Positions 50,422-60,262 are shown, counted from the stretch's first letter. The stretch: 64,000 bases of DNA from TK10-74A sp965217625 (GCA_965217625.1 OZ244557.1:1860001-1924000); one strand, 5' to 3'. Notes: generated from the sequence alone by a model not told the origin. Numbers and translations: made by a program.

Positions 50422-50958
50422 CTAGCCGGCGACGAACGAGAACGAGCTGTTGCCCAGGAAGGCGCCGCAGCCCAGCACCAGCAGCGATGTCAGCATGCCC
50501 AGCCCTGCGACGACGCCCGACTGCACTTGCAGCCGCCGGATTCCGGGGTCGCCGTCCTGCACCTGGTCGATGGCGCGCTCATTGAGCTCCATCAGGCGGG
50601 GCCCCAGGACGAAGCTGTGCAGCGCCACCAGACCGGCCATCAGCATGAAGAGCGCCATCTTGATGGCGAAGATCCAGCCCCAGCGCAGGTCGTAGATGCT
50701 GTCGAAGCCGCTCAGGATCGTCTCGATGCGGTCCCCGGTCAGGAGGCCGCCCGTGATCAGCACGATGAGCAGCGAGCCCCAGGCGAGCAGGCCGAAGCGC
50801 CGGGTGAAGGCGCGCAGGAGGTCCATGCGGTCGGCGCGACTCTCGATCCGTCGCAGGGTGGGGACGACCGCGAAGCCCGTCAGGACCTGCGATCCGATCC
50901 ACACGGCGATGAAGAGCAGGTGCAGCCAGAGGATGATCGAGCGGACTTCTTCGGACAT
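50422..50958 (-). CDS. CopD-like four-helix membrane protein
   Basis: A 178-residue membrane protein with four hydrophobic segments. The start ILWLHLLFIAVWIGSQVLTG has the His and Trp pattern of CopD/DUF4149-type proteins, and FAIKMALFMLMAGLVALHSF has another possible ligand His. Haem or copper binding is possible but not shown. Confidence 0.7.
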   Translation of the reverse strand: MSEEVRSIILWLHLLFIAVWIGSQVLTGFAVVPTLRRIESRADRMDLLRAFTRRFGLLAWGSLLIVLITGGLLTGDRIETILSGFDSIYDLRWGWIFAIKMALFMLMAGLVALHSFVLGPRLMELNERAIDQVQDGDPGIRRLQVQSGVVAGLGMLTSLLVLGCGAFLGNSSFSFVAG

Positions 50959-51020
50959 GGCCCCTCCCATTCCCGCGGTGGTGCGGCGCGCCCGGGCGGG
51001 ACGCGCCCGGGCACGACCCG

Positions 51021-52316
51021 TCAGATGATCGGGTCGACGATGATCGCCTGGTCGCGCTCCGGGCCCACGCTGACCAGCGCCGCGGGCACGCCGATCAGCT
51101 TCTCGATGCGGCGCACGTAGTCCTGCGCCGCGAGCGGCAGATCGTCGAAGTTGCGGCAGCGGCTGGTGTCGGTCTGCCAGCCGGGCAGCTCCTCGTAGAT
51201 CGGCCGGGCGCCGGCGAGCGCGCGGCGACCAGCGGGGACGGTGGTCGTGCGGCGCCCGGCGACTTCGTAGGCGACGCAGACCTTGAGCGCCTCGAAGCTG
51301 TCCAGCACGTCGAGGCGGGTGAGGGAGATGCTCTGGCAGCCGTTGAGCTGCACGGTGTAGCGTGCCGCGACGCCGTCGAACCAGCCGCAGCGGCGCGGGC
51401 GGCCGGTGGTGGTGCCGTACTCCTGGCCGCACTCGCGCAGGCGGTCGCCGGTGGCGTCGGTGAGTTCGGTGGGCATGGGACCGCCGCCGACGCGCGTCTG
51501 GTAGGCCTTGTAGACGCCGACGACGCGGTCGATGTCGCGCGGGCTGATGCCGACGCCCATCGCGGCGCCGGCCGCCATCGACGTGGGCACCGACGAGGTC
51601 ACGTAGTCGTAGGTGCCGTTGTCGAGGTCGAGCAGGGTGCCCTGCGCGCCCTCCAGCAGCACGCGCTCCCCCCGGCGCAGGGCCTCGCGGCAGAGTTCGC
51701 CGGTATCGGTGACGTAGCGTGCCAGGCGACTCCAGTGCTCGCGGTACTCCGCCTCGATCGCGTCCGGCTCCAGCGGCTCCAGGTCGTAGAAGCGCGTCAG
51801 CAGGCGGTTCTTGTGCTCCAGCACGAAGCGCAGCCGCTCGGCGAAGCCCTCGGGGTCGGAGAGGTCGGCGATGCGGATGCCGAGCCGGCCGACCTTGTCG
51901 ACGAAGGCGGGCGTGATGCCCTTGCCCGTCGTGCCGACGGCGTCCTTGCCGCGCAAGCCCTCGTCGGCGGCGTCGATGAGGGGGTGCCAGGGCATGACGA
52001 GCTGCGCCCGGTCCGAGACGCGCAGCCGCTCCGTGCTCACGCCGCGGGTCTCGAGCGCGGTGATCTCGTCGATCAGTACGGCCGGGTCGATGACCAGGCC
52101 GTTGCCGATGACGCAGGTCTTCTCGGGGTAGAAGATGCCCGCCGGCACGAGGTGCAGGGCGAACTTGCCCAGGTGGTTGACGATCGTGTGGCCGGCGTTG
52201 TGGCCGGCCGAGTAGCGCGCCACGATCGACGCCTTGCGCGCCAGCAGGTCGACGATGCGGCCCTTGCCCTCGTCGCCCCACTGGCCACCAATCACCACCA
52301 CCGCGGGCATCCGCAT
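51021..52316 (-). CDS. purA: Adenylosuccinate synthetase
   Basis: A 431-residue GTP-dependent enzyme making adenylosuccinate from IMP and aspartate. VVVIGGQWGDEGKGR (active-site Asp, GTP loop), SAGHNAGHTIV (catalytic His), VGTTGKGITPAFVDK, LLEGAQGTLLDLDNG, GTTTGRPRRCGWFD and the late GWQTDTSRCRNFDDLP are typical. Start is ATG 52316, with a second ATG two codons later. Confidence 0.96.
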   Translation of the reverse strand: MRMPAVVVIGGQWGDEGKGRIVDLLARKASIVARYSAGHNAGHTIVNHLGKFALHLVPAGIFYPEKTCVIGNGLVIDPAVLIDEITALETRGVSTERLRVSDRAQLVMPWHPLIDAADEGLRGKDAVGTTGKGITPAFVDKVGRLGIRIADLSDPEGFAERLRFVLEHKNRLLTRFYDLEPLEPDAIEAEYREHWSRLARYVTDTGELCREALRRGERVLLEGAQGTLLDLDNGTYDYVTSSVPTSMAAGAAMGVGISPRDIDRVVGVYKAYQTRVGGGPMPTELTDATGDRLRECGQEYGTTTGRPRRCGWFDGVAARYTVQLNGCQSISLTRLDVLDSFEALKVCVAYEVAGRRTTTVPAGRRALAGARPIYEELPGWQTDTSRCRNFDDLPLAAQDYVRRIEKLIGVPAALVSVGPERDQAIIVDPII

Positions 52317-52461
52317 CCATCCTTGTCCGACCGCGCGCCGGCCGCGATCGCTGAGCGCTCAACGACCCCGCCAGCGGGGCGGGGCCGTGCGCACGACGCT
52401 ATGTGGGGATCGTACCACTCCCGCGGCCGTCCGTCGGGGGGCGGCGGACGTGGGGGCGCGG

Positions 52462-53259
<798 letters not shown>

Positions 53260-53427
53260 TGGCTCTCCCTGCAAGCTCGCGGCCCCGGCGTCGTGCGGCG
53301 GGCGTCGCAGGATAGAGCACGCCCCGACTCCGATCGTGCCGCCGCCGGCGACGCGGGGTCCGTGCTCACACTGCCGCCGCCGATACACTGACCGGCGATC
53401 GGCTGCGCGCGCGCGACGGGGGGACGC

Positions 53428-55476
53428 ATGGCGTCGGAGATCGACTTCGCTCCCCTGCTGCTGGTCTGCGCGCTGGCCTTCCTGATCCCCCTGGTCGTCC
53501 ACCGGGTGTCGGGCGGCGCGATGCCGTCCGTGGTCGGCGAGATCCTGGCCGGGGTGGTCTTCGGCTCCTCCGTGCTGGGCATCATCGAGGACAACGTCTG
53601 GCTCGAGTTCCTCTCGCTGTTCGGCTTCGCCTATCTGATGTTCCTGGCCGGGCTCGAGGTCGACGTGGCCTTGCTGATGCGGCCGCTGGGGCGCCGCTGG
53701 CTGTATCCGCGCGTCGCTCTGCGACACCCGCTCGTGGCCGGCGTGCTGCTGCTGGTCTCGATCCTGGGCGTGACCGCGGGCGGGGTCGCGCTGATCAACG
53801 ACTGGGGCAAGGCCGACGACTTCCCGCTGCTCTTCCTGGTCCTCTCGGCGACGGCCGTGGGCATCATGGCGCCGGTGCTCAAGGAGCGCGGCGGCCTGGG
53901 CGGCTACGCGCAGGTGCTGCTGGTGGCCGGCTTCCTCGTGGAGTTCGTGGGCATCGTGGGGATCGGCATCGTGGCGGCGATCGATCGCGGCGGCCTGGGC
54001 GTCGAGGCGCTGCTGCTGCTGGCGCTGCCGGCCGTCTTCGCGCTGCTGCTGCTGAGCGTCCGGCATGGCAGCACGCGGGCGCCCGAGCTGGCCGGGATGA
54101 TGAGCGAGCTCGCCCACGCCTCCTCGCAGATTCAGATCCGCGGCGCGCTGGCCCTGCTCGTGATCTTCGTCGTGCTGTCGCAGGTCGTGGGCACCGAGCT
54201 CGTGCTGGGCGCGTTCTTCGCCGGGCTGGCGCTGGCGATCCTGTCGCCCAAGCACGGCTCGTCGATGCGCATCAAGCTCGACGCCATCGGCTACGGCTTC
54301 TTCATCCCGATCTTCTTCATCACCGTGGGCGCGACGCTGGACCTCAGCGCGCTCGGCGAGGGCAGCGACGCGGTGTTCCTGATCCCGGCGTTCTTGCTGA
54401 TCGGCCTACTGGCCAAGCTGCTGCCGGGGCTGCTGATCCTCTGGCCCGCGTTCGGGCTGCGGCGCGCCGCCGCGGGCGGCGTGCTGCTCAGCGCCAACCT
54501 CAGCCTGGTGCTGGCCGCGATCACGATCGCCGAGGACCTGGGCCGCTTCGAGGAGGCGACCTCGGCGGCGCTGCTCGTGCTGGCGCTGGTTACGACCGCG
54601 GCGGCGCCGCTGGGCTTCAACGCCCTGCTGCCGCGCCGCGGGGTGGCCGCGCGCGCCCGCGCGATCGTCGTTGGGGCCAGCGACACGGGGCGCTACGTGG
54701 CGCTGCGCCTGCACCGCGAGGGCATGACGGTGGTCGCGGTCGACCGCGACGCGGCGGCGCTGGCGCCGCTCGCGCAGGCCGGCTGCCACACCGTGGTGGG
54801 CGACGCGCGCGACGCCGGGATCATCGCGCGGGCGCGGCCGGAGATCAGCGAGGTGGCAGTGATCGCGGTGGCGGTGACGGAGGACAGCTTCGAGATCGCG
54901 CAGGCGCTGCGCGCGGCGGCGCGGGGGCTGCGCATCGTGACCTGGCGCGCCGAAGCCGACCATCGCCTCGCGGACCTGGACGTCGATGTCTACTTGCGCT
55001 CGCGGGCGACCGCCGTCGCGCTGGCCGGCGCGGTGCTGCGGCCCGGGCTCTATCAGGCGCTGGGCAGCGAGGACTTCGGCGGGCTGGAGGAGGTCACGCT
55101 GCGCAACGTCCGCGCGACCGGCATCGCGCTGCGGGATCTGGGCCTGCCCGGCGGCGCGCGGGTGATCCTGATCCTGCGCGAGGGGGAGATCGTGATCCCC
55201 GAGGCCGACACGCCGCTGCTGCTGGGCGACCACGTCACGCTGGGGGGCGAGCCGGAGGCCGTCGCCGATGCGTTCGAGATGCTCAGCGGCCGGCGCCTGG
55301 TGCGGATGGAGGACGGGGAGATCCCGCCGCCCCTGGGGGCGCTGGACCCGCAGGCTGAGGAGGAGTCCGGCCCGCCGGCCGCGCCGAGGCCGCCGGGCAG
55401 GCGGCGGCGCGGGGTGCGTGCGCCGGGCCCGACCCCGCCCGTCGCCGACGAGTTCCTGGAGGCCGCCGACCAATGA
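53428..55476 (+). CDS. CPA2-type cation/proton antiporter with TrkA domain
   Basis: A 682-residue transporter of the KefB family. About twelve membrane segments fill residues 8-400, including SVVGEILAGVVFG and the LVVGAFF-like stretch TELVLGAFFAGLALAIL. A TrkA-N Rossmann domain (IVVGASDTGRYVALRLHREG, VAVDRDAAAL) and a TrkA-C domain (RATGIALRDLGLPGGARV) follow, so K+ or Na+ exchange regulated by nucleotide is likely. The last 50 residues are Pro/Arg-rich. Its stop overlaps the DUF402 start (ATGA). Confidence 0.9.
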   Translation: MASEIDFAPLLLVCALAFLIPLVVHRVSGGAMPSVVGEILAGVVFGSSVLGIIEDNVWLEFLSLFGFAYLMFLAGLEVDVALLMRPLGRRWLYPRVALRHPLVAGVLLLVSILGVTAGGVALINDWGKADDFPLLFLVLSATAVGIMAPVLKERGGLGGYAQVLLVAGFLVEFVGIVGIGIVAAIDRGGLGVEALLLLALPAVFALLLLSVRHGSTRAPELAGMMSELAHASSQIQIRGALALLVIFVVLSQVVGTELVLGAFFAGLALAILSPKHGSSMRIKLDAIGYGFFIPIFFITVGATLDLSALGEGSDAVFLIPAFLLIGLLAKLLPGLLILWPAFGLRRAAAGGVLLSANLSLVLAAITIAEDLGRFEEATSAALLVLALVTTAAAPLGFNALLPRRGVAARARAIVVGASDTGRYVALRLHREGMTVVAVDRDAAALAPLAQAGCHTVVGDARDAGIIARARPEISEVAVIAVAVTEDSFEIAQALRAAARGLRIVTWRAEADHRLADLDVDVYLRSRATAVALAGAVLRPGLYQALGSEDFGGLEEVTLRNVRATGIALRDLGLPGGARVILILREGEIVIPEADTPLLLGDHVTLGGEPEAVADAFEMLSGRRLVRMEDGEIPPPLGALDPQAEEESGPPAAPRPPGRRRRGVRAPGPTPPVADEFLEAADQ

Positions 55477-56039
55477 GTCTGCAGGCCGAGGCCGGCGAGC
55501 GTGGCGGGCGACTGCCCCCGGCGCCGGCGGCGCGGCTGGTCGAGGTGAAGCGCAAGCTCGACGGCCAGGAGCAGCGCTTCGACCTGGAGCGCTGGCTGGT
55601 CAGGCCCGACCTCGTCGTGGGGCGCTGGCTGGCGGGGCCGGACAACCCCTTCGGGCTGCCCGCCGACAGCTACTCGTGGGGCGTCTGGCGGCCGCGGCTG
55701 CCGATCGGCGTGTACCGGCTGCACGCGCCCGATGGGACGCTGCTGCGCTACCGGCTGGACGTGGTCGAGGATGTCGAGGTCGGCGATGGGGAGGTGCGCT
55801 ACCGAGACCTGCTGCTCGACGCGAGCTTCCTGCCGGGCCCGGCGCCGGGCGACTACGCGCTCCGCTTCGAGGATGAGGACGAGGTGGCGGCGGCCGTCGC
55901 GGCGGGGCGGCTGAGCCGGGCGCAGCGCTGGCGCATCGCATGGGTGCGGGGGGTGCTGGCGGAGCGGCCCTCGGAGGTGCGGGGCTGGGTCGATCGGGCG
56001 ATCGCGGCGGCCGTCGCGGCGCGCGACCTCACTCCCTAA
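55473..56039 (+). CDS. DUF402 family protein
   Basis: A 188-residue protein of the DUF402/YgaC group: VEVKRKLDGQEQRFDLE, ADSYSWGVWRPRLPIGVYRL, RYRLDVVEDVEVGDGEVRYR and LLLDASFLPG. Members are nucleoside-phosphate phosphatases or of unknown role. The ATG overlaps the antiporter stop. Its final codons (DLTP and the TAA stop) are supplied by repeat copy F, so the original 3' end may have been replaced. Confidence 0.82.
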   Translation: MSLQAEAGERGGRLPPAPAARLVEVKRKLDGQEQRFDLERWLVRPDLVVGRWLAGPDNPFGLPADSYSWGVWRPRLPIGVYRLHAPDGTLLRYRLDVVEDVEVGDGEVRYRDLLLDASFLPGPAPGDYALRFEDEDEVAAAVAAGRLSRAQRWRIAWVRGVLAERPSEVRGWVDRAIAAAVAARDLTP

Positions 56040-56084
56040 CCCCCGCTCCAGCTGAAGCGCTGGAGCGGGGGGACCGCAGGGGGA
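56029..56084 (+). repeat. Dispersed palindromic repeat, copy F (compensated arms)
   Basis: CTCACTCCCTAAC, then arms CCCCCGCTCCAGC (56040-56052) and GCTGGAGCGGGGG (56059-56071) around the usual loop TGAAGC. Compared with other copies each arm has two changes and each is matched in the other arm. It supplies the stop of the DUF402 gene. Confidence 0.85.
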
Positions 56085-56143
56085 AGGTTCCGGTACAGCG
56101 CCGCAGGGCCGCCGCTCCGGTCCCCCCTCCGGCGCGGCCGGCG

Positions 56144-56500
56144 TCAGGCTTCCTGCTTCTCCTGCTCGTGACGCCGCAGCGCGTCGAGCGTCAGTGGCCG
56201 GCCCTCGCGCTTCGCCGCCAGCCAGCGCTTGAAGGACCGCGGGCTCTCCCCGGACGGCCTGCCCGCGAGCAAGCCTTCGACGCTGAGATCCTCGTCGAGG
56301 GCGGGCCAGTGGATGTGATTGCCCTTAGCGAACAACTCCCACCGGTTGCGCTCCTGCGGCGTGGCGTGGACCAGCCGGGGGTACCAGTCGAGCGGCACGG
56401 AGATCGTGCGGCCGTCCGAGAGCTCGGCGGTCAGCGTGTCCTCGGTCACGACGATGGTCGTCGCTTCCGGCACTTCGAACTCAACGATTGAAGTAGTCAT
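56144..56500 (-). CDS. DUF2442 family protein (antitoxin-like)
   Basis: A 118-residue protein with the DUF2442 signature: VTEDTLTAELSDGRTISVPLDWYP and RLVHATPQERNRWEL, then an added helical region ending HEQEKQEA. DUF2442 genes usually pair with DUF4160 genes, as here (20-base overlap with the upstream gene), and the pair is regarded as a possible toxin-antitoxin module. Function is inferred only. Confidence 0.85.
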   Translation of the reverse strand: MTTSIVEFEVPEATTIVVTEDTLTAELSDGRTISVPLDWYPRLVHATPQERNRWELFAKGNHIHWPALDEDLSVEGLLAGRPSGESPRSFKRWLAAKREGRPLTLDALRRHEQEKQEA

Positions 56501-56717
56501 CCCACTCCTCCAGAAACGCAGGTTGATTCCGCTCCACGATCCGCTGGATGCGGCGCATCTCGGCCCCCCTGAAATTGCCGCTGTGCTGCAACGCTACGGG
56601 GCTCAGCCAGAACTTGGCGAATCCGGCATCGCGCCGCACGTGCACATGGGGCGGTTCCCCCCGATCACCGGCGACGAAATAGAACTGGTAGGGCCCCTCC
56701 CTCAGAATCACCGGCAT
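56481..56717 (-). CDS. DUF4160 family protein (toxin-like)
   Basis: A 78-residue protein typical of DUF4160: YQFYFVAGDRGEPPHVHVRRD, AKFWLSPVAL, and the helical end RIQRIVERNQPAFLEEWDDYF. It overlaps the DUF2442 gene by 20 bases. The two form the usual pair. Confidence 0.85.
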   Translation of the reverse strand: MPVILREGPYQFYFVAGDRGEPPHVHVRRDAGFAKFWLSPVALQHSGNFRGAEMRRIQRIVERNQPAFLEEWDDYFNR

Positions 56718-56763
56718 CGCGGGATTGTAGCCGGATCGCCCAAACCCCAGCTCCGATGCTGGG

Positions 56764-56970
56764 TCACGCGGGGACGAGACTGGCGCTGGCCTGTGGTGCC
56801 GGTACGGGGTCGCCGTGCTCGCGGAGCATCTCCACGTGGCAGGCCACAGCCTCCCGAATCAGCGCCTCCGTCTCCTCGCGCGTGTCCCCGGCCGCGATGC
56901 AACCGGGCAGGTCGGGGGCATACGCGCCGTAGCCGTTGCCCGTCTTCTCAATGACCACGACGTAGTCCAT
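56764..56970 (-). CDS. hicB: HicB-like antitoxin
   Basis: A 68-residue protein with the HicB partial RNase-H-like fold: MDYVVVIEKTGNGYGAYAPD, LPGCIAAGDTREETEALIRE, AVACHVEMLREHGDPVPAP. It has no added DNA-binding domain. The ATG overlaps the stop of the truncated hicA upstream, the normal hicA-hicB order. With the toxin broken, this may be a stand-alone relic. Confidence 0.85.
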   Translation of the reverse strand: MDYVVVIEKTGNGYGAYAPDLPGCIAAGDTREETEALIREAVACHVEMLREHGDPVPAPQASASLVPA

Positions 56971-57116
56971 CACAGGGCTCCCTTCTCGAGTCCCGCCTGC
57001 TTGAGGATGCTGTCGCGCATCTTCGGCGAGAGTTCCTTGCCCATCCTTCCGGCGATCGTCACCGTCCCCGGTTTCTCCGGGTGACAGAACGGCCGGTGGC
57101 TGCCACGAGTGCGCAC
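56970..57116 (-). pseudogene. hicA: HicA-like toxin, N-terminus lost at repeat D
   Basis: Forty-eight codons matching the C-terminal part of HicA: RGSHRPFCHPEKPGTVTIAG (catalytic His in GSH) and MGKELSPKMRDSILKQAG. A full HicA has about 25 further residues with the first helix. Upstream in the same frame a TAG lies at 57126-57128 inside repeat copy D, whose palindrome starts at 57130, so the repeat has replaced the start. A short active form from the GTG at 57116 is unlikely. Confidence 0.8.
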
Positions 57117-57123
57117 CGCCCCG

Positions 57124-57175
57124 ACCTAACCCCCTCTCCATCTGAAGCGATGGAGAGGGGGGACCGGAAGGGGCC
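57124..57175 (+). repeat. Dispersed palindromic repeat, copy D
   Basis: Arms 57130-57142 and 57149-57161 around TGAAGC. Its left flank is shortened (ACCTAAC instead of CTCACCCCCTAAC) exactly where the hicA fragment begins. Confidence 0.88.
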
Positions 57176-57198
57176 AGGGGTGAGGTTCCCACCGCCCC

Positions 57199-57251
57199 AA
57201 GCGGACACAAATCCCCTCGTCAACGGGCGAAAAGTTTACACGCAGGTTACC
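57199..57251 (+). promoter_or_regulatory. Upstream block conserved between SBP1 and SBP2
   Basis: Matches 45481-45539 read on the other strand, with a four- to five-base gap. It lies between repeat D and the G-rich tract (six G, C, seven G at 57275-57288), about 125 bases before the SBP2 start. Confidence 0.65.
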
Positions 57252-57375
57252 GTAATTCTCATATTCGACATACCGGGGGGCGGGGGGGTCGCATCAGAAC
57301 CTGTCACACTACGTGCGCGCTCTTGCACCGAGCGGTCCCACAAGGGGACAGCCGGTATTCAGGAAGGAACTGACC

Positions 57376-59418
57376 ATGAGCACGCCGAACTATTGGACGA
57401 GACTGCGACACCACAAGATCAGCCGTCGCACGATGTTGGGAGCCAGCGCGAAGGCTGGCGTTGGCGCCGCCGGGCTGGCCTTGGTCGGCTGCGGCGGCGA
57501 CGACGATGACGACGGGGGCGCGGGCGACGCGGCTGCCGCCGAGGCCGCCGCCGCCGCCGGCGACTCGAGCGCCGCCGCCGCCGCGGCCGAACGCGCGGCC
57601 GCTGCCGCCGAAGAGGCCGCCGCAGCTGCCGCCGCCGCCGGGGATGCCGGCGCCGCCGCGGTCGCCGAGGCCGCTGCCGCGGCTGCGGAAGCCGCGGCCG
57701 AAGCCGCCCGCGAGGCGGGCGCCGATCAGGCGCAAGCCGCCGCGGACGCCGCCGCCGCCGCCGCCGCCGCCGCCGAGGACGCGGCCCAGGCCGCCCGCGA
57801 AGCCGCCGACGCCGCGACCATGGCCGACGAGGAAGACGCGGCCCCCATGGTCAGCCGATTCGACACGCAGGCCACGCTGCGCATCGGCTACCCCGCCTTC
57901 CCGGCCTCACTGGACGTCAATGTGGACCAGGGCGGCGCCGCGGTCACCAACACCTTGCACTTCGACCCGCCCTTCGCCCACGACAAGGGCCGTCAGTGGC
58001 TGGCGAGCGGCGGCTACGTGGGCTGGGAGTTCGTGGACCAAAACACGGCCGCCCTGCTCACGGTGCAGCCCGGCGTCTTCTTCCACAACGGCGAGCAGTT
58101 GAACGCCGAGCGCCTGAAGTGGTTCTACGAGCGCAACCTGGGTATCGCCGAGTACAACCCGGACTACGTGAGCGGGATCCGCGCCCGGATGGCCTTTATC
58201 GATGACCTGCAGGTGGTTGACGACCTCACGCTTCGCGTCGGCATGGATCCGCCCAGCGTCAACATGCCGGAGCAGCTGGGCGGCGGCACCATCTGGCTGA
58301 CGCCGAGGGACTACATCGTGGACAACGGTGACGAGTTCTTCGCCCGCAACCCGGTCGGCACGGGCCCGTATACGTTCGTCTCCTTCACGCCGGACCAGGA
58401 GATGGTCAGCGAGCGCTGGGACGACTGGTTCTTCCCCACCCCCGCCGACGAAGGCCCGCACGATAAGTACGGAAACTGGGTCAAGACGGTCACCGCCCGC
58501 TACTACCCGGAGGAGTCGGCCCGTATCGCCGCCCTGGAGGCGGGGGAGATCGACGTCGCCGAGCGCCTCAGCCCGGACGGCGCCGCGCTGTTCGCGGATT
58601 CGGACGACCACCACGTGCTCACGGTGCCGGGCCTGCGCGTCATGGGGCTGGAGCTGCCGATCAACCAGTCCCTCGACCCGATCACGGGCGGCCCGAACCC
58701 CTGGCGCGACAAGCGCGTGCGGGAGGCGGCCAACTACGCCCTCGATCGGGAGGCGATCATCGCCAACCTGCTGACCGGCCTGGAGTTGCCGGCCGTCTCG
58801 CCATTCCCCGCCGGCTACCCCTTGCCGCTGGGCCCCTCCGGCTACCGGGGCTACGACCCGGATAAGGCGCGCGCTTTGCTGGAGGAGGCGGGCCAGGTCG
58901 GCTTCCAGTTCAGATTCCACATCGGAACCGGCATCTGGGGCGACGAACGCTGGATGCCGGCCATCCAGCAGATGCTGAACGACGTGGGCTTCGATGTGGA
59001 GGTGGACTACCTGGACTTCGGCGGCGCCCTGGCCGATATTCGCGACCACGCGGTGCCCTTCCCCTTCCTGATGAGTTCGAACGGGGCGACGAAGCACGGG
59101 TCGCCGTCGGGCGCCGGCTTCGCCTACAGCCTGATCGCGGCGATCGGCAACCCGTACGCGCACACGAATGCGGACGACGACTTCCTGCCGGAGTTCGTGG
59201 AGTTCCAGGCGATCCTCGACGAGGCGAACGCCACGTTCGATGAGCAGAGACGGAACGACCTCTACTGGGACGCGGCCGTGATCCACTACGAGGAGGCGTT
59301 CAACATCCCGCTGTTCAACCTCACGCAGCAGCACGGAGCGCGGAAAGACATTTCGTACCAGGGCTGGACCCACGGGGACCATTCACTCAATGTGCGGTAC
59401 CTCGGGGTGAGCACCTAG
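57376..59418 (+). CDS. Tat lipoprotein, family 5 ABC solute-binding protein (SBP2)
   Basis: A 680-residue paralog of SBP1 with the same Tat/lipobox N-terminus (SRRTMLGASAKAGVGAAG, Cys39 in LVGC), then an acidic run DDDDD and about 105 Ala-rich residues, half the length of the SBP1 linker. The binding fold follows (VQPGVFFHNGEQLNAERLKW, NPVGTGPYTFVSF, RVREAANYALDREAII, YDPDKARALLEEAG). The mature parts of SBP1 and SBP2 are clearly diverged, while the signal region is nearly identical at DNA level. AGGAAGG precedes the ATG. No permease gene is near. Confidence 0.9.
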   Translation: MSTPNYWTRLRHHKISRRTMLGASAKAGVGAAGLALVGCGGDDDDDGGAGDAAAAEAAAAAGDSSAAAAAAERAAAAAEEAAAAAAAAGDAGAAAVAEAAAAAAEAAAEAAREAGADQAQAAADAAAAAAAAAEDAAQAAREAADAATMADEEDAAPMVSRFDTQATLRIGYPAFPASLDVNVDQGGAAVTNTLHFDPPFAHDKGRQWLASGGYVGWEFVDQNTAALLTVQPGVFFHNGEQLNAERLKWFYERNLGIAEYNPDYVSGIRARMAFIDDLQVVDDLTLRVGMDPPSVNMPEQLGGGTIWLTPRDYIVDNGDEFFARNPVGTGPYTFVSFTPDQEMVSERWDDWFFPTPADEGPHDKYGNWVKTVTARYYPEESARIAALEAGEIDVAERLSPDGAALFADSDDHHVLTVPGLRVMGLELPINQSLDPITGGPNPWRDKRVREAANYALDREAIIANLLTGLELPAVSPFPAGYPLPLGPSGYRGYDPDKARALLEEAGQVGFQFRFHIGTGIWGDERWMPAIQQMLNDVGFDVEVDYLDFGGALADIRDHAVPFPFLMSSNGATKHGSPSGAGFAYSLIAAIGNPYAHTNADDDFLPEFVEFQAILDEANATFDEQRRNDLYWDAAVIHYEEAFNIPLFNLTQQHGARKDISYQGWTHGDHSLNVRYLGVST

Positions 59419-59441
59419 GAGTCTGCGGCTTGTGACCCGTC

Positions 59442-59483
59442 CCCCCGGGGTCGCCATGCCCATGGCGGCCCCGGGGGCCGTTT
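59442..59483 (+). terminator. Terminator of SBP2
   Basis: A 17-bp stem: CCCCCGGGG, T, CGCCATG, loop CC, CATGGCG, G, CCCCGGGGG (one wobble pair), then CCGTTTGA. Strong stem with a short T-run, 23 bases after the stop. Confidence 0.75.
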
Positions 59484-59500
59484 GATCTACCCGATCGGCC

Positions 59501-59562
59501 GACCTCACCCCCTAACCCCCTCTCCATCTGAAGCGATGGAGAGGGGGGACCGGAGGGGGGCG
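59501..59562 (+). repeat. Dispersed palindromic repeat, copy E
   Basis: GACCTCACCCCCTAAC, arms 59516-59528 and 59535-59547 around TGAAGC, then GACCGGAGGGG. It lies after SBP2 in the same orientation as copy D. Confidence 0.88.
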
Positions 59563-59760
59563 GGAGGTGTCGGCGTCCGGAGCCGCTACGTCGGCAGGCA
59601 ACTCAATCGTGACCAACCCGACGCAGCAACTCGACGGGTGATCGCGGCTGTGCGAGACTGGCACTGGTTGAACAGGGGCGGCGATACGGGTGCCATGGGT
59701 GCCCTTCTCACTGGGATAGCCGCCCCGCTCACCTCCCAAACATCGCGCTGCGGCCGGCGG

Positions 59761-60234
59761 CTAATCCGCCGCCGCCGCGCGCTTCGGCAGCATGACGGCG
59801 CGCTGGAACTCCAGCACGACCTCGTCCTTCTGGTTGACGCCCTCGGTCTTGACGCGGACGATGCCGCGGTCGGGCTGGCTCTTGGAGTCGCGCACGGCGA
59901 GCACCTCCGTGCGGGCGTAGAGCGTGTCGCCGTGGAAGACCGGGGCCAGGTGGCGCATCTCCGACGTCGCCAGGTTGGCGATCGCCTTGCCGCTGACGAC
60001 GGCCACGGTCATGCCGAAGACGAGGCTGTAGACCAGCGGCCCGGCGACGATGCGCTGGCCGAACTGCGTGTCCGCCGCGTACTTGGCGTCGGAGTGCAGC
60101 GGGTGGTGGTTCATCGTCAGCATGCAGAACAGCATGTCGTCGGCCTCGGTGACCGTGCGGCCCGGCCAGTGCTCGATCACCTCGCCGACCCGGAAGTCCT
60201 CCAGATAGCGGCCGTACAGCGCCTTGGTCGGCAT
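59761..60234 (-). CDS. MaoC-like (R)-hydratase
   Basis: A 157-residue hot-dog-fold hydratase acting on enoyl-CoA-type substrates. LEDFRVGEVIEHWPGRTVTE, the catalytic Asp/His region MLTMNHHPLHSDAKYAADT and RIVAGPLVYSLVFG are typical. With the CitE-like lyase and acyl-CoA dehydrogenase just upstream it resembles mesaconyl/methylmalyl-CoA modules. The pathway is inferred. It is third in a three-gene operon (28-base gap). Confidence 0.88.
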   Translation of the reverse strand: MPTKALYGRYLEDFRVGEVIEHWPGRTVTEADDMLFCMLTMNHHPLHSDAKYAADTQFGQRIVAGPLVYSLVFGMTVAVVSGKAIANLATSEMRHLAPVFHGDTLYARTEVLAVRDSKSQPDRGIVRVKTEGVNQKDEVVLEFQRAVMLPKRAAAAD

Positions 60235-60262
60235 GGTCTTCCTCCCCGGACTGCGCGCCTGC

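Larger units (their letters stand above)
59419..59760. other. Noncoding stretch after SBP2
   Basis: Contains the SBP2 terminator and repeat copy E. The remaining 200 bases (59563-59760) show no gene or repeat that I recognise and have lower GC than neighbouring genes. Confidence 0.6.
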
